The position numbers were made by a program, and so were the translations under genes. DNA of 64,000 nt from Osmia lignaria lignaria (lineage: Eukaryota; Arthropoda; Insecta; Hymenoptera; Megachilidae): contig NC_135043.1 of NCBI RefSeq assembly GCF_051020975.1, positions 9,982,001 to 10,046,000 of the forward strand, in the 5' to 3' direction. Below the pieces are notes generated by a model. The model was not told where the DNA came from and did not search any database. It saw only the letters and a list, made by a program, of their open reading frames with translations. The first letter of the stretch is position 1; the number at the start of each line of letters is the position of its first letter. Of this stretch, positions 11,901 to 23,435 are shown one piece after another.

Positions 11901-14900
11901 AACAAACGTGTTAGTTTTATCATTTCTGTTTCTTCAGTTAATCTTGACAGAAAGGCACGTGATTGATATTTACAAAGGTGATCAGCTCGAAGGATCTGGC
12001 AAATTCCAAAATGCTTTTTAACGAAGGCGCAAGCTGTTTGTTAGAGCCGCTCTCTGTAAAGACGAGCAGGTGTGCGAGTCTATAAAAACTAGCGTAATTT
12101 ACACAGAGGATAAAGCAACCGGCACGTGTACACGTAACTTTTTTTTATACAAAGCGTTATAGGTACTCTTGGGTACGAGGTTTTTTTTTTTTTTGTTTGC
12201 TGGAAAAGAAATACATTTGCAGAGTGGGACTCACCATACCCATTAAAATCCCTCCCCCGTCTGGGCCCCCGACACCCTTTCACTCTTGGTACGAGCTGGT
12301 AGAATTAATTAACACGTATTTCCAAATTATCTTCACTGTTCAGAATATGTATTCAAGGTAGTTCATGAAAAATAGAATCGTCGGCCAGCTTGAACGCCCA
12401 GACGTCTGGACGCCGGGACATCCTTGGTAGCTAAAGAAAGTAGGGCAATGCAGGACTCGGTTCGATCAATGTACTCGCTATAATTGCGAATCCGTTACCA
12501 CGTTCTTCTGTTATAAATCTTCGTGGAACTCTAAGCAACTATTTTCATTACGATTGCGTTATTAACACTAGATTGTCGGACAAATAGATTCGCCAAAATA
12601 GGATTTGAATGATAAAATTGTAAATGAGTCAAATTGACTCGCTCCGGCAATCTAGTGTTAATAAGCCCCGCGTTGCTTTACAAAAAAGATCGTTTTATTA
12701 ATTATGTATCGTTCATGCTTCCAGCACTCTCCACCGAAGACAAATTGGAATACCACTTCTACCCCGTTGCTAGCGGACAAATCCAATTTCGGGTGAAAGC
12801 AGCCAACGATGCTCACGTTGCTCTCACCACCGGTCCCCACGAGGGAGAACCGATGTACGAGGTGAGATTGACTTAACATTGTTGAATATAAATTGTACAA
12901 AAGAACGAGTAAGAAGAAATTGTTATAAATTCGTTCAGGTATTCATTGGCGGTTGGAGCAACGGCAAGTCCGTGATCCGTAAAAATAGAAGCAAACCTGA
13001 TGTGGCTGAAGTCGAGACACCCGGTATTTTGAGTGGTGACGAGTATCGTGGATTTTGGATTAGGTGAATCTTTCGTTCTGATTGCATATTTTTAGGGGTA
13101 AGTAATTATTTTTAATGCTGTTGGTTGCTCCGATCGTTTTAGATGGAGCGATGGTGTCGTGTCAGTGGGTAAAGAAGGCGAACCGAGCTCGTTCCTCACT
13201 TATGCCGATCCGGAACCATTTGGAATCGGTTACTTTGGAGTGTGCACCGGTTGGGGTGCGTCCGGCGAATGGCTGATCGAAGGTAACATTTCATTCTATA
13301 TTCCACACCCTTCTTAGACTCCATGTTAATTCGAATGTCGAACGTAATAGCATAGAAATTTTAGGCAATATTCAATAGAATAGCGAATGATAGTAGATTT
13401 CAACTTAATTTTACATAATGTAAATACCTGTTCGATGAAATCTCAGGTGGAAGTTCTCAATTTATTAACACGATTTTCTTCCTATGTTATTTTATATCTG
13501 GTTTCTGAGGGGCCACTGTATTAATGAGTCGTCGTCCACAGCCATATGTGTCGGTGGTCAAAATCGTTGTACGTAAAGAGTATATGAAGCTTGAGAAAAG
13601 CGTAGTTGCATCCAGTTTAAGTCTTTTAGTTTCTGATTTGATCCTAGCACGTTTTCAAGGGGTACCTGCACGAGAAAAACGTACTTCAGACCACATATAG
13701 ACACGCTTGTCTTTGCTTTAACGCGATCCTGCTTGTTATCCATGATTGTATAAATCTCTGCTTACACTTGAAACGTTATACCTTGAATTATAATCAGGGT
13801 AAAGTTTATTCGTCGAAGCCAGAGAAGTTGAAATTATCAGATATACACGGATAGAATTGTTAAATAATTTCAAGAAGCGATAGATTGAAATTTGTTTGAT
13901 TTACACACAAGGACACGGCACCCTGTCGACCCGGAACGAGTTAGTCTACCAGTTTCGTAACGTAAGAGGCGGTTCAGTTTTCATTGAAGTCAGGGCCAAG
14001 AGCAACGCGCACGTTGCCCTGACCAACAAGAAAGGCGACTCGAGTCCGATGTACGAAATCTTGCTCGGCGGTTGGGAGAACACCGCGTCCGTCGTCAGAT
14101 ACGATCGCAAACAGCCCGACAAGGTTCGATACGAACGAAACCCGAAGTCGTTTCCTGATTATCATGTTTTGAAATGATTTCGAGTTTCCGGTTGGCTGTG
14201 TACACCTGTTAAAAAGCTGATTTTGCACCGACAGGTGCGCGTGAACACGCCAAACCTGCTGAACGAGAACGAAACGAAGAAGTTCGTGATCACATGGCTT
14301 GACGGCCTTATCACGGTCAGGGCTGGTGATCTAAACGGTTCTAAGATCATGGAATGGCAGGATCCAAAGCCATTTGGCGTGAGTTATATGGGCGTGCGTA
14401 CCGGTTGGGGTGCAACCGGCAAGTGGAAGATTCGAACTGCACAATATCCACCCCGTTCAGCTGACACTTCTAAACGTAATTTCTCTCTCTTTTTTTTTCT
14501 ATTTGTTTAACACATAAGGATTAGCGAACAACGCGTTGAAGCTAATGTTCTGAATTTATCACAAAGAGTGATTCATTACTAATTGGGTTGGATAACTGAA
14601 AATTTAAGAAAGAATAGGATCGAAGTAGTTTGTTACTGGGTGTTTAAGGGTCTGGGTAACGGGTGCCGCTAATTGTTTCACAAGGAAGTACATTGAATTA
14701 CACTTGCAATCTTGGTTTTACGAGCACGTAGCTTGTCTTCTCTGCTTCTTTGACGGATCTCGGGCTCGTTAAACGATTAAATTGACCTCGCTTGGGCGCG
14801 AGCGTAACCTGGAAGCATTTACCAGAGGATATAATTCAGTCGAAAATATGTATTAGATCGTTGCATATCTGATCATTCAAAATAACAATTGTGATATATA

Positions 14901-16005
14901 AATTTTAAACTTAAAGTTTTATGAAAATATCTTTATACCGTCCGTTTGATATGCAATGACCTAATGATATATACTCGGATTTGAGCGTGGCATTATTAAC
15001 CGTTTGCATATTGTACGGGTGTTACGTGTGTTTATTACGAGTCACATGGAATGTTTTAACAGTAGCATGTGTGTTGCAGCAAATATGTCGAGGTCACAAC
15101 GCGTCGCTATCTCCTGCAGACACATCGTTTTTCAAATGCCTTCCCTTCCAATCGGTTTCCACTCCCTATCGCAACCTTCTCTTCGCTATTTTAAACATTA
15201 TTACTCATGATTCATTCTATCGATTCGTAACTTTCCATGTAATCTCCTTCGAAATACCAGGGAAGTCGTTCTCGAAGAAAATCCATAGAACGTTCACATT
15301 TAATAACTATCATTGAATCATACACGGTCCTTTTTCTTGTGATTATACGCGTAGCATGAAGATGAACGTCTTTTTATTCAAGAAATAACAGAGAAAATAA
15401 TCTTTCTTAGCCTCTATGATTAATGTCTCTTTCACCTGTTTGTAGATGTGAACCCATCTGCTCCACCTCCACCTGTGCAAGGATTGGAATTGGGAGAAGT
15501 TTGCTGGTGTGACGCGACAGGTGGCATGCTGCCCCCAGGTGCAGTGGAAGGAGGAAGAGACGAAGAAACATTGTACGTGGGCAGAGCTTACCACGAGGGT
15601 GCTCTTTTGCCTGGTAAGGTGAAGCCAGGACACTCTGTCTGTTATGTCGCCTGGGGTGGTGGTGAACACGGTAAAACTGATTACCAGGTATGTAATGATT
15701 TTATAGTAAAGAAGCATTGCGATACATATTTTATCTGAAATATTATAATGAATTGTATTTACCTTTTATATTAGGTTCTTTGCGGTTGCAAACCGATGTG
15801 GGTGCCGACGAGTGGAAACCAGATTCCTCCTAACGCAATCCCAGGCGGTGAAACCGAGGATGGAGAAGCACTTTATGTCGGTCGTGTTAATCACGAGGGT
15901 ACTCTGACAATCGGCAAAGTGCAACCTTCTCACAGTGTCTGCTACATAGCATACGGCGGTGCCGAGGTCGCCTTCCCTGAATATGAGATAATGGTTTCGC
16001 AGTAA
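8970..16005 (+). CDS. FAMeT: Farnesoic acid O-methyltransferase-like protein (two Methyltransf_FA domains plus DM9 repeats)
   Basis: Exons: 8970-8979, 12725-12861, 12939-13063, 13143-13282, 13912-14123, 14235-14475, 15446-15687, 15775-16005; 1338 nt, 445 aa, in frame throughout. Two copies of the farnesoic-acid methyltransferase-like domain (about residues 10-137 and 140-285) each contain AHVALT, PMYE, GGW and a PFG...TGWGA.G.W ending. Two DM9 repeats follow (about 300-368 and 369-445) with GEVCWCDATGGMLPPGA and HEGALLPGKV..GHSVCY-type motifs. The first coding exon is only 10 nt (Met-Ala-Ile plus one base) before a 3.7-kb intron; it was chosen because ATG, GTAAGT and phase all fit. The family name comes from crustacean work on methyl farnesoate; no SAM-binding motif is visible, so enzymatic activity is doubtful and a binding or lectin-like role is possible. 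The exon 5 donor (GTTCGA) is weak. Confidence 0.88.
12562..12661. mobile_element. Short TTAA-flanked MITE (piggyBac-like ends)
   Basis: A 92-bp segment lies between TTAA at 12562-12565 and TTAA at 12658-12661. Its ends are inverted: CACTAGATTGTCGGA at the left and TCCGGCAATCTAGTG at the right, with one mismatch. TTAA target duplication with a C-rich CACTAG terminus is typical of piggyBac-superfamily MITEs; assignment is by analogy. It lies in the first intron of the FAMeT-like gene, 60 bp before exon 2. Confidence 0.7.
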
Positions 16006-16074
16006 TCAATGGGAGCTTCAACGACATCGCGAAAGACTAGAGTTAAAAGCACACCGACTTCGATGAATTTTATC

Positions 16075-16080
16075 AATAAA
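16075..16080 (+). terminator. Poly(A) signal AATAAA for the FAMeT-like gene
   Basis: AATAAA lies 70 bp after the stop codon at 16005, in a short 3' untranslated region. Confidence 0.7.
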
Positions 16081-16875
16081 TCCTCACCGCTTAAAGTGGC
16101 TTTATTTCAGAAACGCGCCGTAAGCATCGTAAACGTCGAATCTCAGTAATTGTTATCAATATTTTTAAGAAGAGAAAAAGGAAGGGAATATTGTATAAAT
16201 TGAGAATCTCATATGTGTGTAAACTAGTCTAGTTGCTAATGGGCGGATCTTTTGATTCACATTCATCGATCAGTCGGTGTGTAATGGGCGTATACTTCCG
16301 CACAGAATATTATTGAAATCACGATAATGTAGGCTGCGCAAATCAAACTGGCAATGTATGTGTAGCTTAGCTATGTATGATAATAATCGGCTGCATATGA
16401 CTATCATTATTTCCTAGCGGATATTCATGCGGTTAGACGTCACTTGGTGGTTTCTGTTTTAAACGAGGGCATCACAAAAATGTGCATTTGATAGCCACAT
16501 AGTTTTTAACACACAGCAGTTTTTGCTTCCTTAAAACCGTTATTTTTAGATTCTGTATTGTTACAAAATGAAATAAATACTTCCAAGATGAAACGGTGTG
16601 TACTTTATCCTTGAAATACCTTAAAATTATCGTACAAATACATATTTCGCTTTTATGTGAATGTAAAGTTTCAAACTATCATACTTGCTTTTTAAAAAAT
16701 TGTACAGGCTAGTGATTTTGATAAAAATGGTAGCACTGATTTTTAGTCTGTAAAGTTTCTGCCAAATAAGCCGGATTTAACAATGGCGACCAATCCGTCA
16801 TGGCTCGGTATTAAATGTCAATCGGAAGAGAAAATTTCAAAATAGTGACACGTTAGAAGTGTTTCGATTATAAAT
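16081..16875. other. Intergenic region between the FAMeT-like gene and Mon1
   Basis: It holds the downstream part of the FAMeT-like 3' end and the Mon1 promoter and 5' leader. ATGGCGAC at 16783 and GTCATGG at 16797, about 80-95 bp before the Mon1 ATG, contain the GCCAT-type core bound by YY1/Pho in many housekeeping promoters (inference). No other gene is seen. Confidence 0.5.
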
Positions 16876-18901
16876 ATGGCTACGAAAGAGCCTGCTACCA
16901 TAGAGGATGGTATCCCGGAGCCTGGGATTGAACCAGGTGCTTCGGCAGAAACAATGCTTGTAACAACAGATAGTTTTGAAGAATATGAACAAGAGATGAG
17001 CAGTAGTATTGATGATAGGCAAATGAAAGAAAGTACAACAAGCACTATTTCAGAAATTCAAGAAGACGTACAAGACATTCCAGCAACACCTACCGCATCC
17101 AGTCCACGAGAACTTCAGAAAACAACTTCTCTTGATGATTCCGAATTAGTACGTTTTATAACCTCTTCTCAAAGAATCATTATAAATACCTTTTAGCAAT
17201 TACCTGAAATTAATATCATTTAAAAACATCTGTTTTCATATTTCAGGAGGATGTTACACATCGATTAGGTCATACCAATATAGACTCTGATCCTTTACGT
17301 TGCAAAGCTTGGTTGGCTCAAAGGAAACACATATTTATTTTAAGCCAAGCAGGAAAACCCATATACTCTAGATATAGTTCAGAAGACAAACTAGTCACAG
17401 TTATGGGTGTCATGCAGGCTCTAGTTTCATTTGTCCAAGCAGGCAGTGACATGATCAGATCTGTTCATGCAGGAGATACTAATTTTGTATTTGTTGTAAA
17501 AGGCCCATTGATTTTAGTTGCAGTTTCAAAAACACTTGAAAGTGTACCTCAACTTACATTGCAATTAACGTATGTACATTTAAATGGAACAGCTATACAT
17601 TATTCTTGAACATATAACTTATACTTTTTTTTTTCACTTATAGATATGTATATAATCAAATAGTATCAGTGTTAACACAATCACAACTAACTAGAGTATA
17701 TGATCAACGTAGAAACTTTGATTTAAGAAGATTGTTAACTGGTAGTGAAAGACTGATAGATCACTTATTAAATTTTATGGATAGAGAACCAGCATTTTTT
17801 CTAGGAGCCATCAAATGTTTACCTTTACTTCCTTCAATGAGAAGTTCTATCACACAGACTATTATTCAAACATGTGGTAAAATCAAGGTAAATATGTTTC
17901 TGAAATGTATTCAAAGTATTACTTTCTGTAACTTGTATTAATCACACAAATATGATATTTTTCAGAATTTAGTATTTGCAATACTTTTAGCTAATAACCA
18001 GTTGGTAACATTGGTCAGAATGAACAAATTTTTTTTACATCCCGCGGATTTACATATAATACAAAATTTGGTGGACAGTTCAGAATCCCTTAAAACTGCC
18101 GAAAGCTGGACACCAATATGTTTACCAAAGTTTGATGCCAATGGTTATATGCATGGACATGTATCATATTTGGCTGAAGATTGCCAAGCATGCTTATTGC
18201 TCCTTACAGTTGACAGAGATGTATTTTATATTCTATCTGAAGCAAAACAAGTCAGTAATTTGATAGAGGTTCATTAAGCTTCCAAAGATGCTGATATTAG
18301 TGATAATAAATGATTTTGCTTCCAGAAAATTGTTGAGAAATTAAGACGAACAAATTGTTTAGAAGCAATTAACGAATCCATGAATAAATCACCAATTACA
18401 ACAGCTGACATTGGACTGCCAGAAATGCGGCACGTTTTGTACAAGTGTAGAAGTACAGCACAATTTTGGAGTCCCGGCCTCCAACCCCCATATACAACAG
18501 AGGAAGAAATCGAACGGTAATCATAATAATACTTTTAGATAAAGGAAAAACATTTTATATCATGTACCTACTTTTCTTTCCCTATAGATTATTGGGTCTT
18601 TATCAATGTTTACATCACCGGCTACATGCTCCCAATAGACCACTAAAACTTATATTCCAACAGTTAGATAAAGAGACCATGTTGGCATGGGTAAGCTAAC
18701 ACACCTAATGACAAGTGTTAGATACGATTATATTTAACTAACTTTTGTTCGTCTGTTTAGGTAACAGTAGGTTTCGAACTGTACGTTACATTTGAACCAC
18801 TTGTAACAAAACTTGATGCCATCGAAGCGGTAAATAAATTATTGAAATGGATAAAAAAAGAAGAGGAGAGATTATTTATTTTAAATTCGCCTACGTTTTA
18901 A
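16876..18901 (+). CDS. Mon1: Vacuolar fusion protein MON1 (Rab7 GEF subunit)
   Basis: Exons: 16876-17148, 17247-17569, 17644-17887, 17966-18250, 18326-18516, 18588-18690, 18761-18901; 1560 nt, 519 aa. MON1 pairs with CCZ1 to activate Rab7 on late endosomes and drive Rab5-to-Rab7 conversion. Residues 1-90 are an acidic, Ser/Thr-rich disordered leader as in the family. From about residue 110 the first longin-type domain starts (KHIFILSQAGKPIYSRY), and the rest covers the other two longin modules, with family blocks such as FFLGAIKCLPLLP, HGHVSYL and a short C-terminal helix rich in Lys/Glu. Length matches animal MON1 (about 500-560). All donors are GT and acceptors AG. It is convergent with Prp38. 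Confidence 0.96.
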
Positions 18902-19652
18902 ATTTGATGGATATAACACGGAAATATGGAGTGCGTTCTTCAGTGACGGTTTATATCGATCTGATAAAATATTGTTAATATGAAAGACAGTGTATCAGAG
19001 ATGGATACGTTCCTCGTATATTAATACTATACTTTGCTCACTATTTTTAATTACAAAAAACACTGTGAAATAAGGTACATATGTGAAAATGTATATATTT
19101 AAAGACATTATACGTGTAATCACGTGGATTACATTTATAGGCAGGCTATGATATTCCCTACTTATTTTATTATATGGTGCTTGAGAAAATTTATCACTGT
19201 ATCGTTGAAAAAGACATTAAAAAATATCTGTTTGTATTATTTAAAAAATATATCGCATCTCGAAAATAATTCTTCAACAGTAACAGTGATAAATTTTTTT
19301 TTAATGTTTTGTATATAACCATAAAAACAGCGGCCATTTCATAATCCTGTTAAACTGAAAATAAAAAATGGTTCAAGAAGGAACGTATAATATAATGTTA
19401 GCGAAAGAAATATTATCACTTACATGTAACGTACGGGTATTATGAGCTACTGTGTAGCGTTTTTATTGATAAATGCTATAATTTTAATATGAAACTATTC
19501 TCTGTAAATGTTATACACTGCTGTTATGATCGACACGCGGTACACACAATAAAAAAAAATTCAAGACTTGTACCACTATACATTTTTTATTCACCTGATA
19601 ATTATAAAAGTTAATATTTACCTTCTGTACATAGTTTGTTAAATTGCAGTGT
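18902..19652. other. Convergent 3' region of Mon1 and Prp38
   Basis: Non-coding, AT-rich. AATAAA at 19360-19365 and 19548-19553 (plus strand) could end Mon1 transcripts. AATAAA on the minus strand at 19586-19591 lies 62 bp past the Prp38 stop. If the distal Mon1 signal is used, the two 3' ends come within about 40 bp of each other. Confidence 0.55.
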
Positions 19653-20844
19653 TCAGTGTCTAGCTCTGTCGCGTTCTCGTCTTCGATCTCGATCTCGATC
19701 TCTGTCTCTATCCCTGTCGTCTCTTCTATGTCGGTCCTTATCTCTGTCTTTATCTTTATGCGACGAGGAATAACTTTTTGGCGACTTACTCCGTTTACGT
19801 TCTCGTCTATCTCTGTCTCTATCCCTGTCTCTGCTTCTCGATCTTTGTTTTTCTCTATCAGATTTCTTATCAGAACGCGAGTGTCTCTTGTCCCTGTCCC
19901 TGTGACGATCTCTATCTCTGTCGTGATCGTCCGTTCTCTTTCGCGTATCTTCTTTAACCGGAGGTACATCTTCATCCTCTGAAGATTCTATTCCTTCATC
20001 CATGTCATCTTCTAACGCCGACACTTTGGCCTCTGTTACACAAACTTAAATGTTTCATTTATCTTTTGAAAAGATGAGACTTATAAAGGTAAAGAACTTA
20101 CCTAGTTCATTATTTTCTTCAAGAACATGTCTCTTCTGTATTCTTGGTAAAATAACATCGCAGCACCTTTCTTCCCTTAGAAGATCATCTATAAATTCAT
20201 CCATGTGAATCAATTCAAATTTACCTTCCTTATTTTGTCTCCTCAATTTTCTGTTGTCATTGAACAATGGTTCTAAATATTTATAGCAGTCTAGAGATGA
20301 TCCTGTTAATCTCATGTATAATGCACCAAGAGCACGAACATATTTAAATTCCTCATTTTTTATAAATTCTACTATAATGTCTTTCTCAGGTTGTATTTGC
20401 AGCATTTTTAATATGAGGCAAAGGAATGGTGTGGGCTTTACATTTCCTCCGTATACACCGCCTATGAACCTAAAACATGATATATCTTTTAGAAATAAAT
20501 AAATCCGTTTGTTTATGTTAGGAAGAGGTTATATTTTGAAAAAGATCATTTACGAAATTTAACACATATACTCATAAGAAATTGATGACGCAGACAGTAC
20601 ATAAACATAAATAATAAGTTAAAGTGTTAAAACAACAACCTGTTTAGATTAAAATATAAATACAATGAATATTTCCTAACCTTAATTCCATAGCTTTGTC
20701 GACTAAAAGTTCTGCAGTCAAGGCAAAACATTCTTCCTTCCAATACTTAGAATCATATACTCGGGATCTAATTATTTTCTCTACTAGGTATTGAGGATTT
20801 GTACCTCGAATAGATTTCGCATCTTTTACTGTGCGATTTGCCAT
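19653..20844 (-). CDS. Prp38: Pre-mRNA-splicing factor 38 (PRPF38A/Prp38)
   Basis: Exons read 20844-20681, 20469-20102, 20032-19653; 912 nt, 303 aa. It is a U4/U6.U5 tri-snRNP and spliceosomal B-complex protein needed for spliceosome activation. The PRP38 domain fills residues 1 to about 180, starting with MANRTVKDAKSIRGTNPQYL and containing FIGGVYGG, PTPFLCLILK and EFKYVRALGALYMRLTG. An acidic bridge (DDMDEG..ESSEDEDVPP) follows. The tail is a long Arg/Asp alternating (RD) and RS-like tract with KRSKSPKSYSSSHKDKDRDK. Length is close to human PRPF38A (312 aa). The G- and A-rich tail creates open frames on both strands, which are shadows. Confidence 0.97.
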
Positions 20845-23435
20845 GTTTAAGACGCGTCAAGACGCGTTAAGCGATTACTACCACTACTTACAGATTCAAA
20901 CACTTCGTACTACAAAAGTCTAACACAAGTTGACAGTAATAACAGATTAATAACAGATTAATAACAGATTAATTATCAATTAATTGCCAAATTAAATTGC
21001 TCATAAAAAGAAATAATTGTATTTTAAAAAGATCGCTACAAATTAAATATTTACAAAATTCTATAGTGCCATCTATACGAAAATGGCGGAAACTAGTCGG
21101 CAAGTCAGTTGGTAACTTGTTGAGTAGTTTCCGCCGTTTTTGTATAGATGGCGCTGCGGTAGAATTTTAAAAATCTTTAATGGCGGTCTTTTCAAAATAC
21201 AAGTTTATGCATACAACTGTGTTGGTATCTGTAGATGGCATTAAAATATCTGTTTTATAAGATATTTTGCTTTTATTCAGGCTAGAAAAACAAATATAAA
21301 TCTAAATATTTATAAAAAAAACAGGTATAGAATTGCAGTATTAATTGAAATTACTGGAAGGACAAGACTACTCTATTTAGGTCAAAATCGTAACTAATGA
21401 CAGCTTCTTGGTAAATTGAACTTTCAAAAATGTAGAAATCGGAGCAAGGAAAGTAGAATTTATTCGGAAGTAAAGCTGGGCCATTTCTAGGAAACATGTG
21501 TTCGCATACTAATTCAAGCATTATAGCAACATCTCACAGATTTCTAAAAATTTGCGAACTAACAGATATTCATTACAATTCACTCGACGTAGTTCTAACA
21601 CCTTCCTAACTGTATTCAGATGTATATTACACCTATATCTGTAAAACAATCATCACCTTTACTGTATGTGCGTTCTTTTAGATCGTGTAAAAATAAGATT
21701 TGCATCATACATAAAAGGGAACGTGATAAAATTGAAACCTACAGTCAGCATTGTCAACGCGTCACCGGAAAACTATGCAGAATGCTGTACTCAATAAAAG
21801 TTAACTTCGTTAAACCCAACTCTATTCCTTCCTAACATATATTTAACCAAATGAACAGAATCTATTCACAATTATAATATGCAATTTCGTTAGATTTTTT
21901 AAATGTAAAGCTTTAAAAACACATCCATCTATGAGAAGTCGAGTAAGGGAATAAAGTACTTTATAAAATTTCTATATTTTTTACCATCTTCCTATTTCCG
22001 AATTCAATTCTTTGTGAAGTTTAACCAGAAGAAAAGTCCACAAAAGTGATACTTGCATTGCACACTGTACCATTCGACATCCCCACCTTTTCGTGTTCCT
22101 TGACGACGTCGCCTTTCTCTCGAGCCCAGGGTCCGTAAGAGGCCCCATTCACAGTCCCCGTCTCTTTCTCTCTCTTCGTTTCTTCTTTCCTACTTACCTG
22201 GCAACTTCAACTCACCTGAACAGCCATGTTAAGGTACACACCGTGCTATCGCATCTTGTCCTCTTTAAGTCGTATTTTCCATTCGTTGAGGTGATCAGCC
22301 GCGTCGACTCGTAGCCAACAGATGCTATGCAAACCGATACAACGGACTGACCACTGTATCTCACGAGCTGCGTTTTCGCGGTTCCCGGTTCTTTCGTGAT
22401 TATTCCTCTCTTACGTGTGCGGTGTGAGTTCGTTTCTTTCGCTTCTATCCGAAGCTTGTGTATCAAGCACGTTTCGTGAAAAGTATTTTGTGCTGCTGAA
22501 AGTTGGGCAAAGTTTCATCTTGCGGAGTTGGAGGATCTTCACTGTGACACGGATGTCCTCGGAAGTGGTCTGAAAAAAAGTTTGACCAGTTAGGGGAAGA
22601 AAAGAAGGTACAATTTCTTGAACTTTTTCATGATTCCTTCATAATACGATTAAAAATCACTACAAGTGCGATTCTTAATCCAGTCCCGATTAGGAAACGA
22701 GCCGGTTTCGTTTTTAATATCGTACGTGACCCAAAATTGCACGAGCGAAACGTGCGTTGATTTCGAGCGCTGTTTACAATCCGTTGCATCGATCAGCACA
22801 TTTTATCTCGCTCCTGCAATATTTCCAAATCTTTCGACAATATTTATGTCAGTGTCGATGATTCGTTTCCGATCTATGTAAGCTGAGTAAGAAAAAAAAA
22901 ACAACTGTTCGATCGAGTTAGCCCCCTCCTGCGGGAAAACGAGAAGAATGCGAGTAATACAATCTGCGTTTTGTTACCTTCTGATCGATAGATCGTCCGG
23001 TACGAAAGAAAAGCTGCACCTTCTTAACCGATCGGTGAACGTTCCTATGTAAATGTCACGGGCGGTGCTTGGGATTTAATGTGAGAAACAAAACGCCTTT
23101 GTGCTCGACAAGAAATCGCAGGATCGGTGATGTGGAAATTGTATTGAGAAACATCAATTCTCAAACGTAGTAAGTGTTCCTTGATTTACTATAATCAATG
23201 TTTCTTTGACGGTTCGAAGAATCGCTAAGCGATCTATGAACCCGGAATTGATTTTCCTCAGGCAAATCATTAAGGCGCGAAGAAGGATTTTTCTCTCGAC
23301 TATTGCTAAGCGAAAGTTGTTCTTTGTTCCGAGGTTTCGCTATTAACAACCTGTGTCTGATATTCATTATTTACATAATTTTGTGTTGTAGATTGATCAA
23401 CGATAATAATAATTTTCTGTTTGAACATCAGCAAG
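20845..23435. other. Intergenic region and 5' untranslated sequence before the LHFPL-like gene
   Basis: It contains the Prp38 promoter (20845-21000), a foldback element (21017-21202, listed separately), and a CpG-richer segment at about 22040-22610 likely to be the first non-coding exon of the LHFPL-like gene. GAAGGTACAA near 22605 could be its donor, and ACATCAG ending at 23431 is an acceptor five bases before the ATG. No protein-coding gene is recognised. Confidence 0.5.
21017..21202. mobile_element. Foldback/MITE-like 79-bp inverted repeat
   Basis: The left arm 21017-21095 and right arm 21125-21202 are diverged reverse complements around a 29-bp loop. Matching blocks include TTGTATTTT..AAAAGA, AAAATTCTA, GCCATCTATAC.AAAA and GGCGGAAACTA. 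There is no coding content and no clear target-site duplication. The right arm contains AGATGGCGCT (21146-21155), which matches the insect CTCF core. Confidence 0.8.

Noticed and set aside
19644..19982. Ser/Val/Ile-rich plus-strand frame
   Set aside because: It is the antisense shadow of the RD/RS repeat tail of Prp38.
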